A stretch of 64,000 nucleotides of DNA from UBA5239 sp040394635 (GTDB lineage: Bacteria; Verrucomicrobiota; Lentisphaeria; Victivallales; Victivallaceae), in contig JBEBRW010000028.1 in NCBI GenBank assembly GCA_040394635.1, positions 1 through 64,000 on the forward strand. Reading direction: 5' to 3'. Under the pieces are notes generated by a model that was not told where the DNA came from, searched no databases, and worked only from the letters and a program-made list of their open reading frames with translations. This document shows positions 18,116 through 26,902 of the stretch, one piece after another. The position numbers were made by a program, and so were the translations under genes. The stretch's first letter is position 1. Each line of letters begins with the position of its first letter.

Positions 18116-20611
18116 TTAGATTTTTTTGAGGAGCTTGCCGAATTTGCGATAATTGGCCTCTATGCCGTCATCAAGATCGATGGTGAGTCCGGTTTTCTGG
18201 CGGAGAAGCTCCGCGTAATCACCGCCCGCCGTGTACTTTGCCTGCAACCGCGTGATCATTTCCGGGCGATAGTCAAACATGTAAATCAAGGCGTTGAACC
18301 CGTCGTCCGGTGAGCTGAACAACCAGTAAATCGGACGTTGATAATACATCTTCACGTGGTCCTTGTAAAAATGCCGCAGGAAATACCGCCGCAGGTTCCG
18401 CTCCAGCGTGTTTTCGATGAATTCAAGGTTGGCTTTAAAATGATCTTCCCCGAATTCCGTACGGAGAAAATCATTGAACAGTAGTTCGGCATCGCCAAGC
18501 AACAAAATATCGCTACGCGGCTCCGCGTAGCGTCCCAGAATACAGCCGATGCCGTAGGAAATCAGCTCTTTGACGGTGTCGAGCTGCAGGCGCTGTTCCA
18601 ACACATCATCCGGGGCGGCCTTGTAGCGGTACCGGGGATTGCAGGTGAGGGTGATTTCGCTCCACGGCACGTCCGGCTGCAATGTATCGCCGAGCTGGTA
18701 GGCGTCGATGAAAATCCGGTTGAGTTGTTCTTCCAGTTTCTTGGTTTCGAGGGTACGCTCGAGCCATGAAGTTCTCAATTGCCGGTAGCCCTCGACTAGC
18801 GGCAGGTGTTTCCACTGCATCAGCGGATGCTGCTTGAAATCCCACGAGGTTTCGTACGAATCCCAATCGGCCCTGGCGAGTTCCACCAGCCGTTCGGCCA
18901 GCTCGATGACTTCGGTTTCGCGGCAGCGGACCACCGGCAGTGCCGCGAGATGCCCGGCCTCGCGATTCAGCGTGGGCGACATGGCTTCCAGCAGGCATTG
19001 CGCCGAGGTGGAATTGGTTAGGCCCAGCAGGTATTTGAGTTCGCATTCGTCCGGGGCGAAAATGCAGCAGCCGGCCACGTCGAAAATGAAGCCCGGGGGA
19101 TAGTACCGCATACCGAGCTTGGAGGTGGTGACTTTGGTCCAGCTGATGGCGGGCTTGAAGTACTCGGACATGCTTTTCAGCGTGCGTGACGGCGTTTTGT
19201 AGAGGGCTGCGGCGTATTCTTTCAGTTCCCGGCCGTCGTTTTCCCAGTTGACCACGTACTCGGCGTTGCCGTACCATTTGCGGTAGTCGCCGCCTTTGTT
19301 GTAGGGAAACCACTTCGCGCCGCGCCGGACCTCGAACCAGCGCCGGATGAAACGGTCGTTGTCGCTGGTGGCCATGCCCTGACGGGTGTCGCCGGTGGTT
19401 TTCAGGGGTTGCCCCAGCCGGTAGCTCGCCAGCACCGCCGGGGCGACCCAGTAAGCCACCGTGCTGCCGGGAATATTGCGGAACCCGGAGCCCGGCATGC
19501 GGTAAACACGATTGTCACGGAGTTGCTCCAGAAAGGCTGTTTCCTTGGCGGCCTCGCCGATGGCGTCGACGAGCCGGAAATAGCTGCCCTCATGCTCCGT
19601 AGACGGTACATTGCTGACGGTGAATGCGGTGGTCTGGACCACATCGCCGATGATTGAGTCGAATCCCTTCGGGCCGAGGTGGAGCATGGTGCAAATGGTG
19701 TTCTGCTCAAGGAGCTTCGCCCGCAAGTCGGCGAAGGAGCCGAGGAACATCCAGCTCTGCGCGGTGATCATACCGGCAATGCCACCCGGCAGCAGCAAAT
19801 CCAGGCAGCGCTCGATAAACGCCCCGGAGAGGTCGGCCTTGCCGGCCGGATAATGCGCGTGGACATACTGCTTCAGCTCTGCGTTCATCTTGCGGCTGCC
19901 CATGTACGGGGGATTGGTTACCACCGCATGATATTTGAGCTCATTTTCGGTTTTCAGCAGCGAACCGATACCGGCGGGGTCGTTCAATACGCTGATATTT
20001 GGCGGAATGCCTGCCGCCTTGGTGTTCAGCGCGAAAATCGCGAGCTCGGCGGCACGCGGGTCGATGTCCATGCCGTAGAGGTTTTTGTTCACGATCAATT
20101 GCGGAATTTCGGACTCGGCATAGCCGCGTTCCCGGTAAATTTCGAACAGCAGATCATAAGCGCAGAGCAGCATATTGCCGGAGCCGCAACAGGGGTCACA
20201 GAAACGCAGTTTCTCAGGAGAATCGATCACTTGAAACTCCGGTGGCAAGGCGGCATCAATGTAGTATTTCATGCGGTTTTTCAGCGCAGAGCCGGGATGG
20301 TTGAGCATCCATAGGCGGCCGAGCGAATTTTCCACCAGATAGCGGACGATCCAACCGGGGGTGAAAAGCTGGGTCACGGCGGGGATGTCTTTGGCCCCGA
20401 TGGTTTTGCCCATGGCCCGGTTTTTCTCGTCGGCAATGAAGAACTGATACAGCCAGCTGAGCGATTCAAGTTCTGCGAAATCGGGATCGCCCGTCAGGTG
20501 ACGCCTGCGGCAGTCGCGGATGAACTGCTTGCAGGCGGCTTCCTGCGGCATGGCCGCCAGCAGTTTACGGCGGGCAGCCTGCGCAATCGTTCTTAATCGG
20601 GCAATATCCAT
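18116..20611 (-). CDS. orphan PglX-like N6-adenine DNA methyltransferase
   Basis: An 831-residue Eco57I/PglX-type adenine methyltransferase. Motif I is DPCCGSG (139-145) and motif IV is NPPY (233-236). The segments WLYQFF (53-58) and AVTQLFTPGWIVRYLVENS (78-96) and the C-terminal DLDDGIEANYRKF are those of BREX PglX. The protein starts near the WLYQ region, so it lacks roughly the first 250-300 residues of typical PglX proteins (about 1100-1200 residues). No pglZ, brxA, brxB, brxC or brxL is present nearby. It could be a type IIG enzyme, a PglX relic, or a stand-alone methyltransferase. Heptamer repeat arrays flank it on both sides, which suggests it came in as a cassette. Confidence 0.8.
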   Translation of the reverse strand: MDIARLRTIAQAARRKLLAAMPQEAACKQFIRDCRRRHLTGDPDFAELESLSWLYQFFIADEKNRAMGKTIGAKDIPAVTQLFTPGWIVRYLVENSLGRLWMLNHPGSALKNRMKYYIDAALPPEFQVIDSPEKLRFCDPCCGSGNMLLCAYDLLFEIYRERGYAESEIPQLIVNKNLYGMDIDPRAAELAIFALNTKAAGIPPNISVLNDPAGIGSLLKTENELKYHAVVTNPPYMGSRKMNAELKQYVHAHYPAGKADLSGAFIERCLDLLLPGGIAGMITAQSWMFLGSFADLRAKLLEQNTICTMLHLGPKGFDSIIGDVVQTTAFTVSNVPSTEHEGSYFRLVDAIGEAAKETAFLEQLRDNRVYRMPGSGFRNIPGSTVAYWVAPAVLASYRLGQPLKTTGDTRQGMATSDNDRFIRRWFEVRRGAKWFPYNKGGDYRKWYGNAEYVVNWENDGRELKEYAAALYKTPSRTLKSMSEYFKPAISWTKVTTSKLGMRYYPPGFIFDVAGCCIFAPDECELKYLLGLTNSTSAQCLLEAMSPTLNREAGHLAALPVVRCRETEVIELAERLVELARADWDSYETSWDFKQHPLMQWKHLPLVEGYRQLRTSWLERTLETKKLEEQLNRIFIDAYQLGDTLQPDVPWSEITLTCNPRYRYKAAPDDVLEQRLQLDTVKELISYGIGCILGRYAEPRSDILLLGDAELLFNDFLRTEFGEDHFKANLEFIENTLERNLRRYFLRHFYKDHVKMYYQRPIYWLFSSPDDGFNALIYMFDYRPEMITRLQAKYTAGGDYAELLRQKTGLTIDLDDGIEANYRKFGKLLKKI

Positions 20612-20622
20612 TTTTACTTTTT

Positions 20623-20655
20623 GAATTGAAAATTGAAAGTTAAAAATTGAAAATT
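20623..20655 (+). repeat. heptamer array directly upstream of the methyltransferase start
   Basis: Units GAATT, GAAAATT, GAAAGTT, AAAAATT, GAAAATT in 7-bp phase, in the same orientation as the array at 18069-18103. It begins 12 bases upstream of the minus-strand start codon. Confidence 0.85.
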
Positions 20656-20715
20656 ATAAGAAACCATTTCCAATATTAACTGGTAATGCTTTTGTAAAAA
20701 GACTTCCAATTCCTT

Positions 20716-20743
20716 AATTTTCCACTTTCCATTTTCCATTTTC
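20716..20743 (-). repeat. inverted heptamer array distal to the methyltransferase gene
   Basis: On the minus strand it reads GAAAATG, GAAAATG, GAAAGTG, GAAAATT. It is therefore an inverted copy of the array at 18069-18103, and the pair encloses 2.6 kb containing the methyltransferase. It ends about 30 bases before the ABC-F stop codon. Confidence 0.85.
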
Positions 20744-20771
20744 AATTAAAACTTGCGTACAACGCAAGTTT

Positions 20772-22727
20772 TCAATCCGCGTGAATTTCGGCGTTTCGCT
20801 TCAGGATGTCTTCGAGTTTCATGGCGGCTTCCTCCCATTCTCCGGTATAGCGCTCCTGGTCGATCTGGAGCTCGTGCAGACGGCGGTTGAGCTTGGGGAA
20901 GTCGAGCGCTTCGCCGCTGGAGAGCTGCTCCAGAATCTGGCGGCTCTCGGTGTCGGTCTGTTCGATGGCGGCCTCGAGGCGGGCGACTTCCTTTTCGAAA
21001 TGCTTTTTCTCGCCCTGCAATTCCTGGCGCAGGCGGGCGCGCTCGCGGCGGCGTTCCTTGCGCTGGTCGGCGGATTCCTCTTCTTTGGCGGCGTCCGTGA
21101 CGGCGGTATTCAGCTGGCTGGATTTTTCCAGGTAATACTGATAGGTGCCGGGGTATTTGCGGACGCCGGGGGGCTCCATGGCGATGATGATTTCGGCGGT
21201 ATTTTCAACGAACTCGATGTCGTGGCTGACCATGCAGATCGTGCCCTGATATTGTTTGAGCGCGGCCTGCAGGGCCTCGCGGGCGGCGATATCGAGGTGG
21301 GTGGTCGGTTCGTCCAGCACCAGCAGATTGGGGGGATTGACGAAGATCCGGGCGAAGCAGAGGCGGATTTTTTCGCCGCCGCTCAGTACCTTGACCGGTT
21401 TGTCGGCCTCGCTGCCGGAGAAGCCGAATGCACCGAGAATCGAGCGCAGCGAATTCGGCGGCGTTTTCTCGCCGGCGGCGGCGCGGACCACGTCGTAGGC
21501 TGTGGATTCGGCGGGCAGGATGTCGGAAAATTCCTGCGCCTGATAACCCAGCACCACGTTGTGACCCAGCACCACTTTGCCGGACTGCGGCTTGAGGTAG
21601 CTGGTCAGGAGTTTGAGCAGCGTGGTTTTGCCGGTGCCGTTGTAGCCGACAATGGCGATTTTGTCGTTGCGCTTGATCTCGAGGTTGATATGGCTGAGGA
21701 GCTCCTCGTTTTCCTTGTAGGAGAACGTGAGGTCCTCGAAGCGTGCGGACTCTATGCCCGAGGGCGGCGGCGCGGGCAACAGGATCGACCCGGAGAAGCC
21801 GAGTTCGTCCATCTCCTCGACCCGCTCGATTTTGTCGAGTTTCTTGATCAGGCTCTGGGCCATGGCGGCCTTGGTGGCTTTGTAGCGGAAACGGTCGATA
21901 TTCTGCTGCATCTGGTCGATTTTGCGGTCCTGGTTGCGCTTGGCGGAAATGGAGGCCAGACGGCGGTTTTCGCGTTCGCGCCGGTAGTAATCGTAGTCGC
22001 CGGCGTAACGGGTCAGGGCGGCCTGGTTGATTTCGACGATGATCGACACCAGGCGCTTCAGCAGGAAACGGTCGTGCGAGATCAGCATCAGCGTTCCCTG
22101 AAACGATTTCAGGAAGCGGCAGAGCCACTCGACGGCGGGGATATCGAGGTAGTTGGAGGGTTCGTCCAACAGTAGAATATCGGGGTTTGCCACCAGCACG
22201 CGGGCGAGCTGGGCGCGCATCTGCCAGCCGCCGCTGAACGAAGTCAGGGGGGCGTCGAGCGCGGCGATTTTGAAGCCGAGGCCGGTGAGAGCGGTTTTCG
22301 CGTCGTTGCGCAGGTGATAACCGCCGAGGGCGGCGTAGCGGCTCTCGAGTTCGCCGTGCTCGCGGAGTAGGGCAGGGCGGTTTGGTGCATCGGCGGGGAG
22401 CTCGGCCAGCAGGTGGTCGATTTCGGCGATGCGGGCGGCGAACTGGAGCAGCTCGGGGATGGCGTCGGCCACGTAGTCGAGCAGCGAGCGCGTTTCGGTA
22501 TCGGGCGGCAGTTGCTGGCGCAAATGGCTGATCCGCATGCCGTTCGGCAGCAGGATGGAGCCTGCGTCCGGCGTCATTTCGCCGCAGATCATGGCAAAGA
22601 GGGTACTCTTGCCGGAGCCGTTCGGCCCGACAATGCCGACGCGCTCGCCGGGGTTGATGCGTAAATTCACATGCTCCAGGATTTCCTGGGCTCCAAACGA
22701 TTTCGAGACATCAATAAAATCAATCAT
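20772..22727 (-). CDS. ABC-F family ATPase (ribosome-associated type)
   Basis: A 651-residue soluble protein with two ABC ATPase domains and no membrane segments. Walker A motifs are GPNGSGKST (34-42) and GYNGTGKTT (about 358). Walker B motifs are LLLDEPSNYLD and LVLDEPTTHLD, with the LSGGEKIR signature in the second half. A linker with basic helices lies between the domains, and a charged coiled coil (about 555-640) closes the protein, as in Uup-like members. ABC-F proteins act on the ribosome during translation; antibiotic resistance is possible but not indicated. It is the last gene of the minus-strand run, 14 bases behind the kinase. Confidence 0.9.
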   Translation of the reverse strand: MIDFIDVSKSFGAQEILEHVNLRINPGERVGIVGPNGSGKSTLFAMICGEMTPDAGSILLPNGMRISHLRQQLPPDTETRSLLDYVADAIPELLQFAARIAEIDHLLAELPADAPNRPALLREHGELESRYAALGGYHLRNDAKTALTGLGFKIAALDAPLTSFSGGWQMRAQLARVLVANPDILLLDEPSNYLDIPAVEWLCRFLKSFQGTLMLISHDRFLLKRLVSIIVEINQAALTRYAGDYDYYRRERENRRLASISAKRNQDRKIDQMQQNIDRFRYKATKAAMAQSLIKKLDKIERVEEMDELGFSGSILLPAPPPSGIESARFEDLTFSYKENEELLSHINLEIKRNDKIAIVGYNGTGKTTLLKLLTSYLKPQSGKVVLGHNVVLGYQAQEFSDILPAESTAYDVVRAAAGEKTPPNSLRSILGAFGFSGSEADKPVKVLSGGEKIRLCFARIFVNPPNLLVLDEPTTHLDIAAREALQAALKQYQGTICMVSHDIEFVENTAEIIIAMEPPGVRKYPGTYQYYLEKSSQLNTAVTDAAKEEESADQRKERRRERARLRQELQGEKKHFEKEVARLEAAIEQTDTESRQILEQLSSGEALDFPKLNRRLHELQIDQERYTGEWEEAAMKLEDILKRNAEIHAD

Positions 22728-22741
22728 AATTCAATTCTTTC

Positions 22742-25225
22742 TTAATCCAAAAGTGAAACAAAGCGGAATCCGACCTGGTTGAAACTGGTTTCGTCGGAGT
22801 CGATCGTCTGCATGACCGGGCGGGTCAGCGTGTTGACGATACGCACTGCGTTGTTATCCATAGTAAACTCGTGCGTTTCCGGGCTGGTGCGCATGCCGAA
22901 AACGGAAGTATCGGAGGTATCGCCGTTGCCATTGGCGGCGCCGTTGCGCGGCAGGAAAATGCCGCTTTCCCATTCATAATTCTGAATCCCGGTCGAGGCC
23001 CGGCGCAGCTGAATCAGCGAGGGCAGCGTGAATTTGCGGCCCCGCCGCCCGCCCAGCCATTCGCAATAAGCCATGGCGGCTTCCGGGGTGATGCCGGAGA
23101 CGGGATCGACTGCGTTGAAGCCTTCCAGGTAACCGTCATCTTCAGTGAAAATGTTGAAAAACTGGCGCTTCTTGATCCATTTGGGCATGTATTTGTCGCG
23201 CAGCTCGGGCGACTCCAGCTGCTGCCAGAAACGGTGGTATTCGTCAAAAGTCACGGCTTCGCGGCTGATGAAGAAACCGGGCGTTTCGCGCCAGACCCGG
23301 ACCGTGGAACCGGACTGGCTGCCCTCTCCGATAAATGCCGCCGTGCCGGCCGGCACATAGACCATCTGCTCCGGAATCTTCCCGGGAGAGGCAAGCAGTA
23401 CCTGCTCCTGGTCGCAGATACCGATATAGAGAGGGTAATGGAACACCGGCAAATCCGCGGATTCGACCCGCAGCAGGTATGGACCGGCGTTGATCTTGTG
23501 GTTATTGAACGGGGGTTCCGGCAGCGGCAGGAACTCCTCCGGCGGGATCGGTTTGTAACCGCGAAGCGGCAGCGGCGCGAAGGAGACTTTCAGGTCGGAC
23601 ACGGCGTAGATCGAGAGCAGCCCTGCGTTCTGGCGCACCATCCGTACCTGGTTGTCGAGAGCTTCGTCCGCGGCCAGCGCGGAATAAAATATGCTGCGGC
23701 GCTGTGAGCGCATCTCGCCCAGCAGCTTCCGGGTTTCGTTGAAGTTGCGGGTTTCGATGCTGAACCTCACCCTCTTGACGAAGATATTGGCCAGGAAGGG
23801 CTCGATTTCCTCGCGGGCGGACGCGCCCTCGGCCCGCTTCAACAGGTCGGCGGCCTGGTCATAGTAATTGTTGAACTCGATCACCTGTCGCGCCAGATCC
23901 ATTTCGAGGTAATCGCCGGATTGGTTGATCGGTTGTTCATGGCGGTAGCGTTCAAGGTTGTGGTAGATATTGCGTGCGCGCAGCATCGCCAGGTCGCCGT
24001 TAAGCATATGCGAATCGGCCAGCCGCAGGTACGACACGCTGCGGGCGGAGGCATCGATCTGCTCGAGCCCCCAGAGTCCGAACATGGTCACCGTGGCCAC
24101 CAGCAGCACCGAGGGCACCAGCGGATGCCGCCGGAAAAATTTGAACACCCGCGAATAAAACGGAATCGGATACGCCATGACCGGATAGTTGGCCATGTAA
24201 TTGCGGATGTCCTGAATCAGGTCGTTCACGCTCTGGTAACGCTTGTCCTTGCTGTACGCCATGGCCTTCAGGCAGATGGCTTCAAGTTCTTTCGGAATAT
24301 GCCGTTTGGGGGCGCGCTTGCGCGGAGAGAGGATCTGGCCGCAACGGACCTTGGCCAGGATATCGGCGGAATTCCCCCCGGTGACCGGGGATTCCTCCAG
24401 CGTCAGCATCGAATACATGATGCAGCCGAGGCTGTAAATGTCGCTGCGCTCGTCCACATCGCTGATGACGCCCGAGGCCTGCTCCGGCGACATGAACGCC
24501 GGGGTGCCCGTGATGATGCCGTCCGAGGTGGACATGGGGTTGTCGGCGGTACCAAGCTCCGGGGGGATGATCTCGTCGTTGTCCTGGCCGTTCAGGTACT
24601 TGACCAGTCCCCAGTCCATGACCTGGACTTCGCCGAAGTCCCCGATCATGATGTTGGACGGCTTCAAATCGCGGTGGACCAGCCCGCGGCTATGGGCGAA
24701 AGCCAGCGCGTTGCAGGCGGCAATCAGGATTTCCAGCAGCAGGTGGGTGGTGTATTTGCGGGTGTACTCGGGATCGCCCGTCTGGGTACGGAAAATGATG
24801 GTCCGCAGGTTCTCGCCGACGACCTTCTTCATGGTGAAATAAATCCCGGCATCGCTGAAAATGCCGAAATCGTGGACCGGCACGATATTCGGGTGTTCGA
24901 TCTGGGCCGTGGTCCTGGCTTCCCGGATAAACCGGGCGAGGAAATGGCGGCGGTTGCGGTTCTGGGGCCGCAGTACCTTGATCGCCACTTCGCGTCCCAG
25001 TTTCGGGTCGAGCCCCGACATGATCGTGCCCATGCCGCCCATGCCGATGGTGGTCAGCTCGCCGTAATCGGCCAGCGAATTCGACGGCTCGGTCAGCAAG
25101 CCGTTCAATTCCCGATCGGAAATGTAATCGTTTTCGCGTGGAGTATTATTTAAGGATACGGTTTTTTCCGCGCTGACCGGTTCTCCGGGCCGGATTGTCG
25201 CTGTATCCTGAGTATCTTCACCCAT
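22742..25225 (-). CDS. membrane Ser/Thr kinase with a C-terminal sulfatase-modifying-factor-like domain
   Basis: An 827-residue protein. The kinase domain (about 54-345) has the glycine loop GMGGMG (61-66), Lys83, HRDLKPSN (H184, D186) and DWG (204-206), so it should be active. A membrane helix lies at about 367-388. The extracytoplasmic part has a helical stretch (about 390-520), a beta region, and from about residue 625 a formylglycine-generating-enzyme-like fold (MVYVPAGTAAFIGEG, later AVTFDEYHRFW and VGFRFV). Such domains without active cysteines often serve as binding modules. It is co-transcribed with secDF, the MotA/TolQ-like gene and the coiled-coil gene. Targets are unknown; the upstream coiled-coil/motor pair is an attractive guess. 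Confidence 0.88.
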   Translation of the reverse strand: MGEDTQDTATIRPGEPVSAEKTVSLNNTPRENDYISDRELNGLLTEPSNSLADYGELTTIGMGGMGTIMSGLDPKLGREVAIKVLRPQNRNRRHFLARFIREARTTAQIEHPNIVPVHDFGIFSDAGIYFTMKKVVGENLRTIIFRTQTGDPEYTRKYTTHLLLEILIAACNALAFAHSRGLVHRDLKPSNIMIGDFGEVQVMDWGLVKYLNGQDNDEIIPPELGTADNPMSTSDGIITGTPAFMSPEQASGVISDVDERSDIYSLGCIMYSMLTLEESPVTGGNSADILAKVRCGQILSPRKRAPKRHIPKELEAICLKAMAYSKDKRYQSVNDLIQDIRNYMANYPVMAYPIPFYSRVFKFFRRHPLVPSVLLVATVTMFGLWGLEQIDASARSVSYLRLADSHMLNGDLAMLRARNIYHNLERYRHEQPINQSGDYLEMDLARQVIEFNNYYDQAADLLKRAEGASAREEIEPFLANIFVKRVRFSIETRNFNETRKLLGEMRSQRRSIFYSALAADEALDNQVRMVRQNAGLLSIYAVSDLKVSFAPLPLRGYKPIPPEEFLPLPEPPFNNHKINAGPYLLRVESADLPVFHYPLYIGICDQEQVLLASPGKIPEQMVYVPAGTAAFIGEGSQSGSTVRVWRETPGFFISREAVTFDEYHRFWQQLESPELRDKYMPKWIKKRQFFNIFTEDDGYLEGFNAVDPVSGITPEAAMAYCEWLGGRRGRKFTLPSLIQLRRASTGIQNYEWESGIFLPRNGAANGNGDTSDTSVFGMRTSPETHEFTMDNNAVRIVNTLTRPVMQTIDSDETSFNQVGFRFVSLLD

Positions 25226-25243
25226 ATGATGATAAGCTCCGTT

Positions 25244-26902
25244 TTATTGAGCCTGTGGAGTGTATTCGCTGCTGAGCTTCGAGGCTTTTTCCTGCAGTTC
25301 GCGCAGTACTTTGACGAAATCGGAGTAGGTTTTCTCGCCTTCGCCTTTGACGATCGGCAGCGCCAGGGTATCTTCCGGGTTGAATTTATCCGGGAAGATG
25401 AAACACTGTGCCTCTTCCTTGTTCCCGAAATCGTATCCATGCACCGCCACGACCACGCCGACCAGCTGTCCCTGACGGCTGATGATGAAGTCGCCTTCCT
25501 CGGCGGCGAGTTCGCTGCGGTTGCGCACGGAATTCCGGATATACATATAATGCTCATTGCCCGAGAGATTCAGCGAGCAGCGGCCATCCAGCGAAGTGGT
25601 TTCCTTGCCGAAGCTGTTGAACTTGAACAGTGTCAGGTCCTGCAGTCCGCGCTCCTTCAGCTGGCTGAACGTCAGCACCGGCAGCGGCTCGCCTTTGGCT
25701 TCGGCGACTTCCACCAGCGCGACACGGTTGTCGGCGTTCAGCGTCAGGACCGGCCCGGTCATCGGCACGGTTTCGTCCGTGGACTCCGGCCGTTTCATCT
25801 GATAATCCAGCCGGATCACCTTGTTGTAACCCGTATGGATCTTGGTAGTGCCGGTCAGGGCGCGGAAGGTGGAGGCCAGATACGTCTTGCCGTCGATGGT
25901 GACTTCCGGCAGGTAGATTTTTTCGTTAACCTTGGCGTTGAGCAGCAGGCGTTCATTTTCGAGGTTCAGTGTTACCTCGACGGCGGCGGCGGCGTACTTG
26001 GTGAGGGCGTCGCTGCGCAGCTGTTCCTCGGCCTGGGCAAGACGGGTTTTGGCGTCTTCCAGGGTATCGACGGCGGCTTTGGCCTTTTCGGCAACCTGGG
26101 CTAGCTCTACACGGGCTTCTTCGCGTTCTTTGGCGGAAGCGGTCAGCTCCTGTTTGGTCGTGGCCAGCTCTTTCTGGGTTGTCGAGAGGCTGCCTACGGC
26201 ATCATTCAACAGGTTTTTCATGTTTTCGAGTTTGGTCCTGGTTTCGGCCAGTTCCACTTCTTTTTCAAAAATCGCCCGCTGGGATTTCTCGACTTTGCCT
26301 TTGGCCTCGGCGAGTTCCTTTTCGGTGGTATTCAGCTTGCCGGTGGTCATGGCGAGGCCGAGTTCGGCTTCGCGCATCCGGCCGGTGGAGAGCTTCAATT
26401 CGCCTTCCCGGGCGGTAAGCTGCTGATTCACTCTTTTCACATCATCTTTGGTTTTCTGCAGGTCCACGCTCAGGGCGGTGATCTGGCCGCGGTTCAGGTT
26501 TAGTTCCGAGGCCAGAAGTTCCTGCTTCGCCGTAGCGAGGTTCAGCTGTTTGTCCTTGTCCTGCAGTTGGGCCTGGGCGCGCTGAAGTTCGGCGGCCTTG
26601 ACGGTGGCGTCGTTCTGAGTTTGCGCCAGGATCTGGCGGATGCGCTGCATTTCGGCTTCCAGACGGGCCCGTTCGGCCTCCAGCTGGGCCTTGTCGGTCT
26701 CGAGGGTGTTCTTTTCGGTCTGGACCTGGGCGCGTTTTTCCACTTCCTCGCGCATCTGATCAAGATATTCGTTTCTGGTCACCTGTACAATGGCGGATGC
26801 GGGGACCGTTTTGGTTCCGCGCGCCTCGCCTGTACCGGTTGCCAGCGACATCGCCGACAGCACCAGAAAGTCGCATATGATGATCAGGATCGACCGGTTC
26901 AC
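25244..26902 (-). CDS. single-pass protein with TM aspartate, long coiled coil and degenerate trypsin-like domain
   Basis: A 552-residue protein. Residues 4-21 (SILIIICDFLVLSAMSLA) form one membrane helix with a buried Asp11, the position of the ion-carrying Asp in MotB, TolR and ExbD. A long coiled coil runs from about 40 to 310, rich in Glu, Lys, Gln and Ala. A beta-rich domain follows to the end. Its GDFIISRQGQLVGVVV (from G470) resembles the GDSGGP region of trypsin-like folds with the serine replaced, so protease activity is unlikely. There is no OmpA-like peptidoglycan-binding domain. The gene overlaps the MotA/TolQ-like gene by four bases, so the two products probably form one complex. 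The kinase gene follows 18 bases downstream. Confidence 0.75.
   Translation of the reverse strand: MNRSILIIICDFLVLSAMSLATGTGEARGTKTVPASAIVQVTRNEYLDQMREEVEKRAQVQTEKNTLETDKAQLEAERARLEAEMQRIRQILAQTQNDATVKAAELQRAQAQLQDKDKQLNLATAKQELLASELNLNRGQITALSVDLQKTKDDVKRVNQQLTAREGELKLSTGRMREAELGLAMTTGKLNTTEKELAEAKGKVEKSQRAIFEKEVELAETRTKLENMKNLLNDAVGSLSTTQKELATTKQELTASAKEREEARVELAQVAEKAKAAVDTLEDAKTRLAQAEEQLRSDALTKYAAAAVEVTLNLENERLLLNAKVNEKIYLPEVTIDGKTYLASTFRALTGTTKIHTGYNKVIRLDYQMKRPESTDETVPMTGPVLTLNADNRVALVEVAEAKGEPLPVLTFSQLKERGLQDLTLFKFNSFGKETTSLDGRCSLNLSGNEHYMYIRNSVRNRSELAAEEGDFIISRQGQLVGVVVAVHGYDFGNKEEAQCFIFPDKFNPEDTLALPIVKGEGEKTYSDFVKVLRELQEKASKLSSEYTPQAQ

Noticed and set aside
18116..20611. Complete BREX or type I restriction locus
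   Set aside because: No nuclease, specificity subunit, pglZ, brxC or brxL lies nearby; neighbours are housekeeping genes.
25244..26902. Active trypsin-like protease
   Set aside because: The serine of GDSGGP is replaced (GDFIIS) and no convincing His-Asp pair is seen.
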